This document shows positions 38,757 through 47,694 of a DNA stretch of 64,000 bases, in pieces. The notes below the pieces were generated by a model. That model did no database searches. It worked only from the letters and a program-made list of their open reading frames with translations, and was not told the DNA's origin. The position numbers and the translations under genes are program-made. Where the stretch lies: the NCBI RefSeq assembly GCF_001012815.1, contig NZ_JYJP01000073.1, forward strand, positions 18,570 through 82,569, read 5' to 3'. Within the stretch, counting starts at the first letter, position 1. Each line of letters starts with the position of its first letter. The stretch comes from Vibrio mexicanus. Its GTDB lineage: Bacteria > Pseudomonadota > Gammaproteobacteria > Enterobacterales > Vibrionaceae.

Positions 38757-39542
38757 TTAAAGAACTTGGTTAATGTACTGCAGCATCTCATCCGACGAAG
38801 AGAGGGCCTTAGCATTCATTTCGTAGCCACGCTGAGTGGTAATCATGTCCACCATCTCTTCAACCACCTGAACATTTGAGCCTTCTAGAACGCCCTGCTT
38901 CAGCTGACCGAACGCACCTTCACCCGCAATGCCATCAATCGCTTCACCACTAGAAGCAGTCTGGCGATACATATTGCCACCAAGCGCCTCTAGACCGGCT
39001 GGGTTGATGAAGTTGGCTAGTGTGATCTGGCCTAAGTCTTGTGGGAAATCGCTGTTTGCCACTTTTGCTGAAACCGTACCGTCGTTACCAATGGTGATGG
39101 TTTCCGCATCTTCTGGTACTTGGATACCTTGCGCCAATGGCAAGCCTTGTGCGGTCACCAACATGCCTTCAGAGTTCAAGTGGAACTGACCGTTACGAGT
39201 GTAAGTAAGCTCACCGTCGGCCGTTTCCAACTCGAAGAAACCTTGGCCATCAATCGCCACATCTAAGCTTTGATTGGTGGTTTGATACATGCCTTCGGTG
39301 AACACTTTTTGCGTACCGACCACACGTACACCCGAACCAAGTTGAATGCCACTTGGCAGCTCGTTCACTTCATCGACCATCGCACCAGGTTGGCGCTGAA
39401 TTTGGTAGAACAAGTCTTCAAATGCGACGCGATCGCGCTTGTAGCCAACGGTATTCACGTTAGCTAAGTTATTGGAAATTGTCGCCATCTTGGCGTCTTG
39501 AGCGGCGAGGCCGGTTTTACTAATCCATAATGCTGCGTTCAT
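38757..39542 (-). CDS. flgG: Distal rod protein FlgG
   Basis: FlgG forms the distal rod. The 261-aa protein (family about 260) begins MNAALWISKTGLAAQDAKMA and contains the rod signature ISNNLANVNTVGYKRDRVAF at residues 23-42. The segment YQIQRQPGAMVDEVNELPSG is the FlgG-specific extension, and the C-terminal block is QVVEEMVDMITTQRGYEMNA then SSDEMLQYINQVL. It sits between flgF and flgH with short gaps. Confidence 0.96.
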   Translation of the reverse strand: MNAALWISKTGLAAQDAKMATISNNLANVNTVGYKRDRVAFEDLFYQIQRQPGAMVDEVNELPSGIQLGSGVRVVGTQKVFTEGMYQTTNQSLDVAIDGQGFFELETADGELTYTRNGQFHLNSEGMLVTAQGLPLAQGIQVPEDAETITIGNDGTVSAKVANSDFPQDLGQITLANFINPAGLEALGGNMYRQTASSGEAIDGIAGEGAFGQLKQGVLEGSNVQVVEEMVDMITTQRGYEMNAKALSSSDEMLQYINQVL

Positions 39543-39552
39543 GTTGTTTCCT

Positions 39553-40284
39553 CTACGCTCTAACTAATCGGTTGCCCGCTTCAGCAATCTTTTCAGCGGT
39601 TTGCATCATCTTTAACTGCATTTCAAAATTACGGCTCAGCTGCATGGATGCGACCATCTCTTCCACCGCCACCACATTGCTCTGCTCTAAAAAGCCAGAC
39701 ACCATGGTCACTTGACCATCTTCCGCCGCAGCAAAGGCTTCTTCGCTACCAAAAAAGCCTGTTTCAAGTTTTTGCAGCTCGGCGGTATCAGGGTTAACCA
39801 GCTTGACCTGACCCACTTCAATCGCCAGTGCTTCCCCTTCCGGCACTATGTTGATCGCGCCATTGGCTCCAAACTCGATTGAGCTATAAAGCGGTACGTT
39901 AAGCATCTCGCCGTTATTGCCTAGTAGCGGCATGTCGTTAATCGACAAATCGCCTTCTGGACTGCGCTCAACATTACCTGCGCGGGTATACACCTCGCGG
40001 CCATCGTCGGTTTGCAGGGCAAAGAAGCCGTCCCCACGGATCGCTAGGTCTAGTTCACGACCTGTTTGCTGCAGTGCTCCGGCATCAAAACGAGTACCGC
40101 TGGTTTGCGGTTGCACAAGTGCGCGAGTGTCGTAAGCGCCACCTTGTACTGCGAATGCTTGTGCACGCTCCATGTCGGCACGGAAACCGTGGGTATTAAT
40201 GTTAGCGAGGTTATTGGTGGTAATTTGCTGCGCGGTAAACACCCGCGCTGCACCGCTGGCTGCGGTATAAATCATCTTATCCAT
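39553..40284 (-). CDS. flgF: Proximal rod protein FlgF
   Basis: FlgF is a proximal rod component. The 243-aa protein begins MDKMIYTAASGAARVFTAQQ and has the rod signature TTNNLANINTHGFRADMERA. The middle part (QTGRELDLAIRGDGFFALQT, EVYTRAGNVERSPEGDL) and the C-terminal helix VVAVEEMVASMQLSRNFEMQ match FlgF. It follows flgE after 12 bases and precedes flgG after 10. Confidence 0.95.
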   Translation of the reverse strand: MDKMIYTAASGAARVFTAQQITTNNLANINTHGFRADMERAQAFAVQGGAYDTRALVQPQTSGTRFDAGALQQTGRELDLAIRGDGFFALQTDDGREVYTRAGNVERSPEGDLSINDMPLLGNNGEMLNVPLYSSIEFGANGAINIVPEGEALAIEVGQVKLVNPDTAELQKLETGFFGSEEAFAAAEDGQVTMVSGFLEQSNVVAVEEMVASMQLSRNFEMQLKMMQTAEKIAEAGNRLVRA

Positions 40285-40296
40285 GCGATGTTAGCC

Positions 40297-41487
40297 CTAC
40301 AGGTTGAACAGCACTTGAGTGAGTTGCTGCTGCGTAGATAGTGATTGTGCGTTCGCTTGATAGTTGCGCTGCGCCGTCATCAAGCCAACCAGCTCGCCCG
40401 TTAAGTCAACGTTCGACTCTTCTAGGTAACCTGCGTTAAGTGAACCCAATGTTCCTGTACCCGGCGCACCCACTAAAGGCTGGCCCGATGCTTGAGTGGC
40501 CGACCAAGCAGTATCACTCACCTGTACTAAACCACCGTTATTTGGGAAGTCTGCTAGAATGACTTGACCCTGAATCATTTGCTCACCATTGCTGTAGTTG
40601 GCAAACAAGTAACCATCTTCATCGATAGAAATTCCTGTGAGCTCACCTGCGGTATGGCCGTCAGAACGGTTAGTTGATACGGCAAAGTCGCTACCAAACT
40701 GAGTAGTGCCAGATATCGAGAGGTCAAACTGAAGCTCTGATGCTCCTGTCTCTGGCATGTAGGTCAATGCAATAGAATCTGTAGGTGTCACTAGGCTGCC
40801 ATTGCTATCAAATTCAAGGGTTGTGGAATCAGCCCCAAAATCTTCACCATTCATGCGGTAATGCACTTCCCACTCATTATCATCCGTCTTAACAAAGTAC
40901 TGAGTCATAGTGTGCTCATTACCCAATGAGTCGAATACCGTCGTGGTGTACGACGAGTTGTAGCTATCACTGTCTTCTGGATCGAAGTCGATATCGGTAT
41001 CAATTGGTGTCGCGCCAGCATCCAAGTTAGCCGCAAAAACCACACTACCCGTTGCTTTGGCAGGAACAGAACCGGTTTGAACTTGAAGATCGCTCACCGA
41101 ACCGGTCATTACGTTGCCATTGGCATCTACGCTATAACCTTGCAGGCGGTGACCTGCACTGTTGACGATGTAGTTATCTTTGTCTTGGTGGAACATGCCA
41201 GCGCGGCTATACATAGTGCTACCGTCAGAGTCCTGTAGAACAAAGAAACCACTGCCACCAATCGCCAAATCTGTTGAACGGCCTGTCATCACCATGTTGG
41301 CGCCATTAAAGCTCTGAGAGACTGCAGACATCTCAACACCACCACCCATGCCACCATTCATCACAGCAGCAAACTCCGCGCGAGAAGACTTGTAACCAAC
41401 GGTTGATACGTTAGCAATGTTGTTACTGATGGTATTCAATTCCTGAGAAGTGGAGTTCAAGCCACTCATTGCAATATTAAAGCTCAT
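40297..41487 (-). CDS. flgE: Flagellar hook protein FlgE
   Basis: FlgE polymerises into the hook. The 396-aa protein begins MSFNIAMSGLNSTSQELNTI with the rod/hook signature SNNIANVSTVGYKSSRAEFA. The domain containing ARAG-type YSRAGMFHQDKDNYIVNSAG and LQGYSVDANGNVMTG is typical, as is the C terminus SNVDLTGELVGLMTAQRNYQ then ANAQSLSTQQQLTQVLFNL. It is preceded by flgD after 50 bases. Confidence 0.96.
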   Translation of the reverse strand: MSFNIAMSGLNSTSQELNTISNNIANVSTVGYKSSRAEFAAVMNGGMGGGVEMSAVSQSFNGANMVMTGRSTDLAIGGSGFFVLQDSDGSTMYSRAGMFHQDKDNYIVNSAGHRLQGYSVDANGNVMTGSVSDLQVQTGSVPAKATGSVVFAANLDAGATPIDTDIDFDPEDSDSYNSSYTTTVFDSLGNEHTMTQYFVKTDDNEWEVHYRMNGEDFGADSTTLEFDSNGSLVTPTDSIALTYMPETGASELQFDLSISGTTQFGSDFAVSTNRSDGHTAGELTGISIDEDGYLFANYSNGEQMIQGQVILADFPNNGGLVQVSDTAWSATQASGQPLVGAPGTGTLGSLNAGYLEESNVDLTGELVGLMTAQRNYQANAQSLSTQQQLTQVLFNL

Positions 41488-41537
41488 TGTATTCTTCCTA
41501 AATTTTGTGATTCGTAAGCAACTGGGTCATCTAAGAT

Positions 41538-42242
41538 TTAGCGCCTAGCCAGTCGATTAAAAAATGGGGTTGGTGTCGGGTCGTCACTCGGATCCATTTC
41601 GCCATACTGAGTAACTTGGAAAAATGGCACGTAGCCAACGCCAGCAATTAAGAATTCAGGCGAACCGCCACCCGGTGGGATACGCATCTTCTCAATCGTC
41701 CCTTCGAGCATCAACTCTGGGGTGTAGTCCATATCATCCGTGACAACGGTTAATTGATAGTGGCCATCGGTTAATCCCAACGCTTTCGGGTCTAGAGTGA
41801 AGGCCACTTCGCCCTCTTTATTTGCCCCCAAGTCCACCGTTTCAATCAACTGATCCGCATCGTCACGAATCTCGATCTTCAAGCTTTCAACCGAGCTGGT
41901 TAAATCAATCACACCTTTGTGTGCATCGCCTTCAAATTCCACTTCGTTGGTTGATACACGTACTTCTTGACCCACCATACCGGCAGTGGTCAGCACCTGA
42001 ATGTTGTCGAGCAATACCATTTGGTTGGTCACGGTTGAGTTCATGTTCTGCATGGTCTCTACTTGGGTCATCTGCGCAAGCTGAGTCATGAACTGGGTGG
42101 TATCGAGCGGATCCAGTGGCGTCTGGTTTTGAATCTGAGCAATCATTAACGTCAGGAAGGTGTTGTCCTGACCACCGTTAGACGCAATTTGACCGTCACT
42201 GGTGGTTTGGTTGGATGCCTCATTGGACATAGCAGCTAACAT
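41538..42242 (-). CDS. flgD: Hook assembly scaffold FlgD
   Basis: FlgD is the hook cap needed for FlgE assembly. The 234-aa protein carries the conserved N-terminal block NTFLTLMIAQIQNQTPLDPL then DTTQFMTQLAQMTQVETMQN near residues 25-65, which is diagnostic of FlgD. The C-terminal FLG_D Ig-like part includes EIRDDADQLIETVDLGANKE. AAGGAG precedes the start at good spacing. It follows flgC after 9 bases. Confidence 0.95.
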   Translation of the reverse strand: MLAAMSNEASNQTTSDGQIASNGGQDNTFLTLMIAQIQNQTPLDPLDTTQFMTQLAQMTQVETMQNMNSTVTNQMVLLDNIQVLTTAGMVGQEVRVSTNEVEFEGDAHKGVIDLTSSVESLKIEIRDDADQLIETVDLGANKEGEVAFTLDPKALGLTDGHYQLTVVTDDMDYTPELMLEGTIEKMRIPPGGGSPEFLIAGVGYVPFFQVTQYGEMDPSDDPTPTPFFNRLARR

Positions 42243-42251
42243 AATGGCTCC

Positions 42252-42686
42252 TTACTGACCAAGTTTAAGCAGCCCTTGCTGCATACTGCGTGTACGGCTA
42301 AGTACATCGACATTGGTTTCAAAACTGCGCGACGCCGACATCATGTCTGCCATCTCGTGTACCACATCCACATTGGGATAGAACACATACCCATCCGCAT
42401 CGGCGATCGGGTTACCCGGCTCATAACGCTTGTCTAGCTGACCTTCGGTATTCACCACATCCAGCACTTGTACGCGAGCACCTGAAATGGTGTTATTTGG
42501 GCTGAAAAGTTGCTGTTGCGACTGCTCGTAAACCGTGGCAAACACAGGCTTACGGGCGCGGTATGTGTCGGCTTCTGTGGTGGCTGCAGAGTTGGCATTG
42601 GCCAAGTTACTGGCAATGGTATTCAGACGCGTGGTTTGCGCCGTCATTGCCGAGCCTGCGATCTGATAAATATCTCCAAATGACAT
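42252..42686 (-). CDS. flgC: Proximal rod protein FlgC
   Basis: FlgC is a proximal rod component. The 144-aa protein begins MSFGDIYQIAGSAMTAQTTR and has the rod signature TIASNLANANSAATTEADTY, close to the family's N-terminal motif. The middle carries YEPGNPIADADGYVFYPNVD and the end VVHEMADMMSASRSFETNVD then VLSRTRSMQQGLLKLGQ. It starts 5 bases after the repaired flgB stop (42692-42694). Confidence 0.95.
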   Translation of the reverse strand: MSFGDIYQIAGSAMTAQTTRLNTIASNLANANSAATTEADTYRARKPVFATVYEQSQQQLFSPNNTISGARVQVLDVVNTEGQLDKRYEPGNPIADADGYVFYPNVDVVHEMADMMSASRSFETNVDVLSRTRSMQQGLLKLGQ

Positions 42687-42691
42687 AGTGA

Positions 42692-43050
42692 TTACTGTCC
42701 TGTAATGGCTGTCGACAGCCTCTGAATTTCATGTTGAGGAACGTTAAACTGGTTTCAAAATCCATCGCGTTTTGGGCAAACATCGCCTGCTCAACGCCGA
42801 GCTCAACCGTGTTGCCATCGATCGAGTTGTTGTATGGATTGCGGTACATCAACTCGGTATTCGCCGACGATGTGTGCTGAGTGTGGCGCTGCTCAACCTG
42901 AGCCAGCGCCGCCTGAAAATCGAAATCTCTCGCTTTAAACCCAGGGGTATCGACATTTGCCAGGTTTCCTGCGATAACTTTTGAGCGCTCAGCTCTTAAA
43001 TTCAATGTGTGGGGATGAACGCCAAGCGCATTGTCAAAACTGATTGCCAT
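42692..43050 (-). CDS. flgB: Proximal rod protein FlgB (frame break near 42718)
   Basis: FlgB is the most proximal rod subunit and the first gene of the flgBCDEFGHIJKL operon. The frame begins MAISFDNALGVHPHTLNLRA and contains the signature AGNLANVDTPGFKARDFDF. The standard C-terminal end is reached only by adding one base near 42718, converting FRGCRQPLQ to FRGLSTAITGQ-stop and giving 119 aa. Without repair the frame runs on into flgC. The upstream region has a sigma-54-like promoter at 43093-43108. Confidence 0.93.
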
Positions 43051-43092
43051 TGAGTATCCTTGCCAACAATTACGAAGTTAGGCGCTAGGTAT

Positions 43093-43108
43093 AACAAGAT
43101 GCATGCCA
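43093..43108 (-). promoter_or_regulatory. Sigma-54-like promoter of the flgB operon
   Basis: On the minus strand TGGCATGCATCTTGTT matches the -24 TGGCA and -12 TTG elements with exact 5-base spacing (-12 GC replaced by GT). It lies 43 bases upstream of the flgB ATG and about 50 bases downstream of the shared GGAAG/CGGAA element. Confidence 0.72.
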
Positions 43109-43159
43109 ACATTTAAGCCATTGTTTTAATTGAGTTTATTTCACGCACGCAAGCTAGTG

Positions 43160-43187
43160 GGAAGTGTAACTTCCGCTTGATCGGAAG
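43160..43187. promoter_or_regulatory. Composite GGAAG/TTCCG/CGGAAG element between flgB and flgA: candidate LafK site
   Basis: GGAAGTG, AA, and TTCCGCTTGATCGGAA (43171-43186) occur in the same order and nearly the same spacing as in the fliD upstream region at 30840-30866. A further CGGAAG follows at 43194-43199. It lies between the divergent flgB and flgA operons, so one activator could serve both. Assignment to LafK is inference. Confidence 0.62.
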
Positions 43188-43323
43188 CCATATCGGAAGG
43201 GGGGGAAGTGATGATGAATCACGCCTCAAATCATCACCAAAAACAAACAGAGCAGTCGCCAAATTGATGGAATTAATCGTTGCGAAATATCGCCTCAACA
43301 AGACGAGGACTAGAACTCAATTA

Positions 43324-44054
43324 ATGGGGCAGCAGTAGTCGTTTTGGCAACTTTAGGCAGCTCCTTCGCTTGGGCTACTCACTCCTCAAATGACAAAGAT
43401 AAGCAAGAGAACCAAGCCATTAGCCAATCCTTGAGAGTTCATGTCGAAACGCTGCTCAAGCAAACCGCGCAGGCCTATGGTTGGCAACTTTCCAATCCTA
43501 GCGTTCAAGTGACGCTGCCTTCAGGCAGCCATCGCTTAACCTGTTCTCAAGAAGCTGATATCCATCGACGCGATAACCGCCTCTACCCCACTGGTCGACT
43601 GCGTTTTACTCTCTCTTGCCCTGATGAAGCCGCACCTTGGTCAATCCAAGCTCAAGCTTATGTTGATGGTGAGCTGGCCGCGGTTTACGCCGCGCAAACC
43701 ATCGCCAAAGACGCCGTCATTCAAGCCGATGACCTGCGTTTAGGTACAATCTCATTAAGCACACTCAATCGCGGCGTGGTTACCGACCCGAAACGCATCA
43801 TCCATCAAAGAGCACAACGTCAAATACGCCAAGGCCAGCTTGTTGCGCCAGAGCGTGTAAGTGAACCTTTTATCGTTCAAAGAGGCGATAAGGTGATCAT
43901 GGAGGCAAAAGGAGAAGACTTCGCTGCCAGTATGGCAGGTATTGCGCTAGAAAACGGATTTCTCAATCAGCAGATCCGAGTAAGAAACAACAGCTCAGGC
44001 AAGGTAATCAAAGCCGTCGTCGTTGAGCATGGAAAAGTACAAACTCTTTTTTAA
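43324..44054 (+). CDS. flgA: P-ring assembly chaperone FlgA (probable frame break near 43329)
   Basis: FlgA is the periplasmic chaperone for FlgI. The body of the protein is in one frame from about 43330: signal sequence VVVLATLGSSFAWA, then GRLRFTLSCPDEAAPWSIQA and the SAF-domain end VAPERVSEPFIVQRGDKVIM, ALENGFLNQQIRVRNNSSGK. No ATG exists in that frame. The ATG at 43324 joins it if one G is added to the GGGG run, giving 243 aa; otherwise translation would have to start at the TTG at 43344, inside the signal sequence. It is divergent from flgB and leads flgA-flgM-flgN. Confidence 0.9.
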
Positions 44055-44113
44055 GCAGGCTGATTAATTGGTCGTTTGTAATAAGTAACCCAAATAGAGA
44101 GAACGAGACCAAG

Positions 44114-44410
44114 ATGAATCCAATTAGCTCAAATCACCCAAGCCTTGTGAATGCATCTACTCAAAACCAAGAGACGACGGCACCTCGCAAGGAAACCATC
44201 GCCGAACAAAAGCTGGCGGAAGTAACGCCATTTTCAACCGTGAGCCAGCAAGCTCGCGAGCTTGAATCGATGCAGCAAGAGCTGCGCAGTCTGCCTGATG
44301 TAGACCTTGAACGTGTGAATCAGATCCGCGCCGAACTTCAGCAAGGAACGTTTTCTGTCGATTTGGATGAACTCGCTGGTGCGATTTTCTCAACTCATCA
44401 CAGCGAGTAA
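44114..44410 (+). CDS. flgM: Anti-sigma-28 factor FlgM
   Basis: FlgM holds the flagellar sigma factor inactive until the hook-basal body exports it. The 98-aa protein has the family layout: disordered polar N terminus (MNPISSNHPSLVNASTQNQE) and a C-terminal sigma-binding helical part (VDLERVNQIRAELQQGTFSV, DLDELAGAIFS). The target here should be the lateral sigma factor at 26278-27009. It lies 59 bases after flgA and 8 bases before flgN. Confidence 0.92.
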   Translation: MNPISSNHPSLVNASTQNQETTAPRKETIAEQKLAEVTPFSTVSQQARELESMQQELRSLPDVDLERVNQIRAELQQGTFSVDLDELAGAIFSTHHSE

Positions 44411-44418
44411 CCGCGGTA

Positions 44419-44853
44419 ATGAGCAGCGTAAAAACCGACGCCATCAAAACCTTCATTAAGGAAGTTAACCTTGATATTAAAGAGTACCAATCTCTACTCA
44501 AGGTGATGCGAGCGCAACATGTGCTGATGACCAATCGTGATTCTCAGCGCCTAGAAAAAGCCGCCAAGCAGCATCAGCAGGTTTTAAACTGGGTCAATGA
44601 GCGCGCTAAACAGCGTACCGAGCTGTTGATTACTATTGGTGTCACACCAGATGCCAAAGGTGTCGAGCGCTTGATTAATGCTCTGCCAGATACGATTGCA
44701 ACGCCACTACGTACCAATTGGAATAAGCTGCATAAAGTGGTGCTCGAATGCCAAGCGCAAAACGAACGCAACAGCTCACTGCTGAGTATGCAGCACGGAA
44801 TTTTGTCTGAGCTGACGCAAACTCGCGAGCCACAAATCTACGCGCCAGAATAG
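44419..44853 (+). CDS. flgN: FlgK/FlgL export chaperone FlgN
   Basis: FlgN is the helical cytoplasmic chaperone of the hook-junction proteins FlgK and FlgL. The 144-aa protein is strongly helical and charged (MSSVKTDAIKTFIKEVNLDI, EYQSLLKVMRAQHVLMTNRD, HQQVLNWVNERAKQRTELLI) and has the family's size and pattern. It is the last gene of flgA-flgM-flgN; a terminator follows near 44960. The preceding flgM stop is 8 bases upstream. Confidence 0.9.
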   Translation: MSSVKTDAIKTFIKEVNLDIKEYQSLLKVMRAQHVLMTNRDSQRLEKAAKQHQQVLNWVNERAKQRTELLITIGVTPDAKGVERLINALPDTIATPLRTNWNKLHKVVLECQAQNERNSSLLSMQHGILSELTQTREPQIYAPE

Positions 44854-44958
44854 ATCAGCAAACTGAATCAATACTCTGTAGGGTTTGAGTAATTTGGGAC
44901 TCACACCTTTGCTTGTGAATAAGTCAGCTTTAAAGTGTCTTTGATTCGTCTATTTTCA

Positions 44959-44990
44959 ACAAAAAAGGGGCTGCCGCCCCTTTTCATTTC
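44959..44990. terminator. Hairpin between flgN and fliJ, usable in both directions
   Basis: AAAAGGGGC and GCCCCTTTT form a 9-bp stem around TGCC, with A residues on the left and T residues on the right, between the convergent flgN and fliJ genes. Confidence 0.82.
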
Positions 44991-45013
44991 TAATGTTTGC
45001 CATCAACTCAATG

Positions 45014-45449
45014 TTATTGCTGTTGCTGACGATTCATAAAATAGCGCTGCGCTCCTATCTCATCATTCAGCTTCTGCTCGCGCCTCATCATCTGATCAAG
45101 CGCAGCTTTTTTACGCTTATCAATCACGGTATCCAAACACTTAACTCGGATATTTTGCTTGCTGGAGATGATGTTGTATCCGACGCAGCTCTGACTGCGC
45201 TAGAGCAAACTGCTGCTTCTGCAACTTTTCCAAATGCTGCAGATTGCCGCGCAGCTGATGACGATTACTCCACGCCATACCACTCTCACCATCACTCACT
45301 TGGCATTGATCGAAGATCTGCTGCAACTGCTCGGCATTTTCTTCAAAGCTGCGGCTCTGACTACGCTGCTGTTCTAGCTGAGCACCCAGCTTTTCTAGGC
45401 GCTCTTGGTTAATGTCACGGAAACGTTGTAAGCCCTGTTTAGCGGCCAT
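45014..45449 (-). CDS. fliJ: Flagellar export protein FliJ (frame break near 45154)
   Basis: FliJ is the coiled-coil stalk-like protein of the export ATPase that connects FliI to the export gate. The start MAAKQGLQRFRDINQERLEK and RGNLQHLEKLQKQQFALAQS fit FliJ. The frame ends early at AKYPS; removing one T from the TTTT run at 45153-45156 joins it to NIRVKCLDTVIDKRKKAALD and QMMRREQKLNDEIGAQRYF, giving 144 aa, the family length. This is one of only two breaks needing a base removed. It overlaps the fliI stop by 11 bases. Confidence 0.88.
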
Positions 45450-46779
45450 GAGTTATCTCCTCAATTAACTGATTGAGTTGCTGTTGCGACGTCGGTAAGT
45501 CCGACGCTTCGTCCTGATCTTGCTGCAAGAAGTTCATTAACCTTGGATAAACACGCACCGCTGTATCCATCACTTCATCGTTACCAGGTTGATAGCCACC
45601 TAGCGGGATCAGCTCTTTGACCTCTTGGTAGCGGCTATAGAGATGCTTAAATTGCATCACATCACTCACTTGGGATTTCTCTACCACCAAGGGCATGGTG
45701 CGGGAAATTGACTGCGCGATGTCGATAGCAGGGTAGTGGCCCGATTCAGCCAACTGGCGACTTAGCACAATATGACCATCCAAAATGGCTCGCGCACTAT
45801 CAGCAATCGGGTCTTGTTGGTCATCACCTTCAGTCAGCACCGTATAGATAGCGCTCATACTGCCCGTAGGATGATGGCTGTTGCCCGCCCGCTCTACCAG
45901 CTGAGGTAACATACTAAACACGGAAGGCGGGTAACCTTTTGTCGCTGGCGGCTCGCCAAGAGCTAAGCCGATTTCGCGTTGCGCCATCGCATAACGCGTC
46001 AATGAATCCATCAGCAAAAGTACGTCTTTGCCTTGGTCGCGGTAGTATTCCGCCACTCGGTGACAAAGCTGCGAGGCGCGCAGCCGCATTAGCGGGGATT
46101 CATCCGCTGGGGAAGCGATCACAATGGCTTTAGCCAATCCTTCAGGGCCCAGAGCGTGTTCGATGAACTCTTTCACTTCACGGCCACGTTCACCAATTAA
46201 GCCGACCACCACCACATCCGCTCGGGTTTGCCGAGTGATCATGCCAAGCAAGACACTCTTACCCACGCCACTGCCCGCAAACAGACCCATTCGTTGACCT
46301 TTACCCATGGTCAGCATGCTATTAATAGCGCGAATACCGACATCTAAGGACTGGGTAATCGCTCGGCGCTGCATTGGGTTAACACTGGCGGCTTGCAGTG
46401 ACACACGCTCGCCTGCGCGCAGTTCACCTAAGCCATCAATCGGCTCACCTAAACCATTGAGTACGCGGCCAAACCAATCATCACTAATAGACAAGTGGCT
46501 TTCCCCTTCCACGGGCCAAACTCGCGCCCCTGAAAACAAACCACTGGCAGGGCGAATGGGCATCAGGTAAGCAACATCATGGTTAAAACCGACGGTTTGC
46601 GCTTCGATACGCTCGCCGCTGCCTGTTTCAACCAAGCAGCGTTGACCGGTCAGTAATCGGCAACCAACCGCTTCTAACATCAAGCCCGTCACCTTTACCA
46701 AGCGCCCCGTGACCTTGGCTACAGGTATCGCGCCAATCGATACCATCGCCTCTTGTAAGCGTTGGTCTATTGCACTCAT
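45439..46779 (-). CDS. fliI: Flagellum-specific export ATPase FliI
   Basis: FliI powers unfolding and release of export substrates at the gate. The 446-aa protein is F1-beta-like: Walker A GLFAGSGVGKSVLLGMI near residues 165-182, VVVGLIGERGREVKEFIEHA, Walker B LLLMDSLTRYAMAQREIGLA and the GEPPATKGYPPSVFSMLPQL loop. Length agrees with the family. It overlaps fliH by 4 bases and fliJ by 11, which is normal for fliHIJ. Confidence 0.97.
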   Translation of the reverse strand: MSAIDQRLQEAMVSIGAIPVAKVTGRLVKVTGLMLEAVGCRLLTGQRCLVETGSGERIEAQTVGFNHDVAYLMPIRPASGLFSGARVWPVEGESHLSISDDWFGRVLNGLGEPIDGLGELRAGERVSLQAASVNPMQRRAITQSLDVGIRAINSMLTMGKGQRMGLFAGSGVGKSVLLGMITRQTRADVVVVGLIGERGREVKEFIEHALGPEGLAKAIVIASPADESPLMRLRASQLCHRVAEYYRDQGKDVLLLMDSLTRYAMAQREIGLALGEPPATKGYPPSVFSMLPQLVERAGNSHHPTGSMSAIYTVLTEGDDQQDPIADSARAILDGHIVLSRQLAESGHYPAIDIAQSISRTMPLVVEKSQVSDVMQFKHLYSRYQEVKELIPLGGYQPGNDEVMDTAVRVYPRLMNFLQQDQDEASDLPTSQQQLNQLIEEITHGR

Positions 46780-47693
46780 AGCGATGACTCAGTCTTCGTT
46801 GAATTAACGCCAACTGAATCCATATCCGTTGAACTAAAGTCAGCTGCATCAAAGTCAATTGGCTCTTCGAGCAAGTGTTTCTCTACCGCCTGCATGCAAG
46901 TTTCCAGTCGTTGGTCACAGCCTGCATCGGCTTCTGCTGTTTTGGTGATAATTCGGCAATCCCCTTGACGCAGGTTTGGATCGCAAACGATATTCCACTC
47001 ATTAACTTTCTCTGGTGCGACATGGGCGATCTGATCGAACTCTTCTTTGGCCATCATCACTTTGATGCCCGCAGGTTCACTCGGCAGCGTCTCTAGAGTC
47101 TCTTCAACTAACGCCAGAATTTGCTGTGGCTGAAGCGTTAGCTCACAGCGAATCACTTGCTGAGCCACCTTCTGTACTAGCTCGCACACTTGTTCTCGCT
47201 GACGACGCTCTTGATCGATAAACAGTTTCTCTAGCTTATCGACAAGCGCGACAAAAGGACGGGCCGCCTCTAAAAAGGCCTTCTCGCCCTCGGCAATCCC
47301 TTGCTCTCTGCCTTGCTGCTGGCCGGCAATCATACCCTGCTCAAACCCTTGTGCCTGGCCCTTGTCGATGCCCTCTTTCACGCCTTCGTCATAGCCTTTA
47401 CTCATACCAAGCTGAAAGCCTTGGCTGTACTGCTGCTGAATGGACTCAGTGCTCTCCTCTGTGTTCAGAGCGGGTTCCGCCGCGGTTTGCGGAGCGTCGA
47501 GTTCAAAGTCTCCAAAGCCAAATTCATTAGTACCAAAATCATCAGCACCAAAATCGCCCATACCGAACTCATCATCAACAGGCGTAGGCTCAGGTGATGC
47601 CGCACTGAGACTGGCGGCATCAACGATAGGTGGAAAGCGATAGCTGCGGTATTCATGATCCGCCAATCGCATGATTCGATTACGTTTAAACAT
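46776..47693 (-). CDS. fliH: Flagellar export regulator FliH
   Basis: FliH dimerises, binds FliI and links it to the C ring. The 305-aa protein has an acidic N-terminal half with FGAD/FGTN/FGF repeats near residues 45-65 and a Gly-rich helix with the GxxxG-type repeat characteristic of FliH (GFQLGMSKGYDEGVKEGIDK, GQAQGFEQGMIAGQQQGREQ). The C-terminal domain reads LVQKVAQQVIRCELTLQPQQ and VCDPNLRQGDCRIITKTAEA. It starts 1 base after fliG ends and overlaps fliI by 4. Confidence 0.93.
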   Translation of the reverse strand: MFKRNRIMRLADHEYRSYRFPPIVDAASLSAASPEPTPVDDEFGMGDFGADDFGTNEFGFGDFELDAPQTAAEPALNTEESTESIQQQYSQGFQLGMSKGYDEGVKEGIDKGQAQGFEQGMIAGQQQGREQGIAEGEKAFLEAARPFVALVDKLEKLFIDQERRQREQVCELVQKVAQQVIRCELTLQPQQILALVEETLETLPSEPAGIKVMMAKEEFDQIAHVAPEKVNEWNIVCDPNLRQGDCRIITKTAEADAGCDQRLETCMQAVEKHLLEEPIDFDAADFSSTDMDSVGVNSTKTESSL

Positions 47694-47694
47694 G

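Noticed and set aside
43265..43285. Sigma-54 promoter toward flgA (TGGAATTAATCGTTGCG)
   Set aside because: The GG-to-GC spacing is 11 instead of the required 10 bases, so it does not qualify as read.
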